The position numbers and the translations under genes were made by a program. Below the pieces are notes generated by a model. That model worked only from the letters and a program-made list of their open reading frames with translations. It had not been told where the DNA came from and did no database searches. Of a stretch of DNA of 6,606 nt, positions 5,634 through 6,606 are shown piece after piece (positions within the stretch are counted from its first letter, which is position 1; each line of letters starts with the position of its first letter). The stretch spans positions 1 through 6,606 of the forward strand of contig JAJZFF010000207.1 of NCBI GenBank assembly GCA_021805485.1, read 5' to 3'. This stretch comes from Pseudomonadota bacterium. Its GTDB lineage: Bacteria > Pseudomonadota > Alphaproteobacteria > Acetobacterales > Acetobacteraceae.

Positions 5634-6606
5634 TCACTCTCCGGCCTCTTGTGTGGTGACCAGTATCACCCGGATGTCGTTCACGTTCGTCAGGGTCGGG
5701 CCGGTCACCACCTGAGCGCCGATCCTCTCGAACAGCGTGTGTGCGTCATGGGCCGCCAGGATCGCGCCCGGGTCAAGACCGGCGGCACGGCTGGCCGCCA
5801 GCGTCCGTGGTCCGATGACCGCGCCCGCGACCGGCTCGGTCCCGTCGATCCCGTCGGAGTCGGCGGCCAGCGCATGGATCCCCGGCTGTGCGTCGAGTTC
5901 CAGCGCGAGCGCCAGGAGGAATTCCACGTTGCGGCCGCCGCGCGCCGCACGCGGCGTGTCGGGCCCGATCGTCACCGTCGTCTCCCCGCCCGAGATCAGC
6001 GCGCAGGGCGCGGCGGCGGGCACGCCATGACGCGCGGCCTGCCTGGCGATGCCGGCCATGACGCGCGCGACCTCGCGTGCCTCGCCCTCGATCGAATCGC
6101 CGAGAATGACCGGCGTGACGCCGTGATGCCGGGCAACGTCCGCGGCGGCCTCGAGGGCGAGCCGAGGTGTCGCGATCAGATGCGCCGATTGGCCGGCGAG
6201 GCGGGGATCGTCCCGCCGGACACCGCCCTCGTCGCGGGCGAGATGGAGGCGGACAGCATCCGGCAGGTCCACCCGGTATCGCGCCAGGATCTCGCGCGCC
6301 ATCGCCGCGGTTGTCGAATCCGGCAGCGTCGGCCCGCTCGCCACGATGGCGGGATCGTCGCCGGGCACATCGGAGATCACGAGCGTGACCAGCCGCGCCG
6401 GATGGGCGGCGAGGGCGAGGCGGCCGCCCTTCACGGCGGAGAGATGCCGGCGCACGCAGTTCATTTCCGCAATCGTCGCCCCGGAGGCGAGCATGGCACG
6501 GGTGATCGCCTGTTTGTCCGCCAGCGTCAGTCCGGCGGCGGGCCGGGTGAGCAGCGCGGAGCCGCCGCCCGACATCAGCGCCAGAACCAGGTCGTCGGGG
6601 CCGGCC
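5634..6606 (-). CDS. Glycerate 2-kinase, MOFRL/GckA-TtuD family (5' end outside the window)
   Basis: 323 residues are visible, running to a TGA at 5634-5636; the frame is still open at the right edge and about 100 N-terminal residues of a roughly 420-residue family are missing. The ATG at 6575 is internal, because family sequence (AGPDDLVLALMSGGGSALL) continues through it. Other blocks are EMNCVRRHLSAVKGGRLA, SDVPGDDPAIVASGPTLPD, ISGGETTVTIG with GGRNVEFLLALALEL, ADSDGIDGTEPVAGAVIGP, and near the C-terminus TGPTLTNVNDIRVILV. The last three belong to the MOFRL domain. It phosphorylates D-glycerate to 2-phosphoglycerate with ATP in the cytoplasm. Older annotations call this family hydroxypyruvate reductase (TtuD). 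Its stop overlaps or closely abuts the amidohydrolase start. In this context it would take glycerate made from allantoin-derived glyoxylate. The operon promoter and any upstream genes are not in the window. Confidence 0.92.
   Translation of the reverse strand, partial: AGPDDLVLALMSGGGSALLTRPAAGLTLADKQAITRAMLASGATIAEMNCVRRHLSAVKGGRLALAAHPARLVTLVISDVPGDDPAIVASGPTLPDSTTAAMAREILARYRVDLPDAVRLHLARDEGGVRRDDPRLAGQSAHLIATPRLALEAAADVARHHGVTPVILGDSIEGEAREVARVMAGIARQAARHGVPAAAPCALISGGETTVTIGPDTPRAARGGRNVEFLLALALELDAQPGIHALAADSDGIDGTEPVAGAVIGPRTLAASRAAGLDPGAILAAHDAHTLFERIGAQVVTGPTLTNVNDIRVILVTTQEAGE
5637..5642 (-). promoter_or_regulatory. Ribosome binding site for the amidohydrolase (favours ATG at 5628)
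   Basis: GGAGAG on the - strand, 8 nt before the ATG at 5628, located in the last codons of the glycerate kinase gene. The competing GTG at 5637 has AAGAGG 7 nt upstream, so the choice is not settled. Confidence 0.5.

Noticed and set aside
4255..5715. 486-codon + strand open frame across the amidohydrolase gene
   Set aside because: Shadow of the amidohydrolase on the opposite strand; no conserved blocks.
1..6606. Defence system, CRISPR array, tRNA or prophage module
   Set aside because: No regularly spaced repeats, no cloverleaf-like pattern and no phage or defence protein motifs were seen on either strand.

Overview
The window is GC-rich, densely packed bacterial DNA. The gene content points to an alphaproteobacterium: the tail of a Hint_2-type protein of the sort common in Acetobacteraceae and Methylobacterium, a PuuE-type allantoinase, and a MOFRL-type glycerate kinase. 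A member of Rhodospirillales/Acetobacteraceae or a relative is my best guess, but the sequence alone does not fix genus or species.

Layout. Left end, + strand: the last 161 codons of a Hint-domain protein that starts outside the window (2-487), followed by a strong intrinsic terminator (531-590). Positions 591-825 hold no gene, only two small hairpins. Positions 826-1175 carry the decayed C-terminal part of an IS110-family transposase on the - strand, broken by a frameshift and an in-frame stop. From 1182 to the right end, everything is one tightly packed block on the - strand. In transcription order it is glycerate 2-kinase (start outside the window), an allantoate amidohydrolase/carbamoylase-type zinc hydrolase, an ArgE/DapE-like M20 protein, a PuuE-type allantoinase, and a LysR regulator. 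The gaps are a small overlap or none, then 2, 37 and 19 nt, so a single operon is likely. Its promoter must lie beyond the right edge.

How the genes fit together. PuuE opens the allantoin ring to allantoate. The AllC-like amidohydrolase removes ammonia and CO2 from allantoate towards ureidoglycine/ureidoglycolate. Ureidoglycolate yields glyoxylate, which the tartronate-semialdehyde route turns into glycerate, and the glycerate kinase feeds that into glycolysis as 2-phosphoglycerate. The block therefore reads as ureide (purine-derived) nitrogen and carbon salvage, with a LysR protein as the likely local switch. The M20 protein has no assigned step in this pathway. It also lacks two of the usual acidic metal ligands of its family, which makes it the most interesting gene here. 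I found no CRISPR array, tRNA, rRNA, phage module or defence system.
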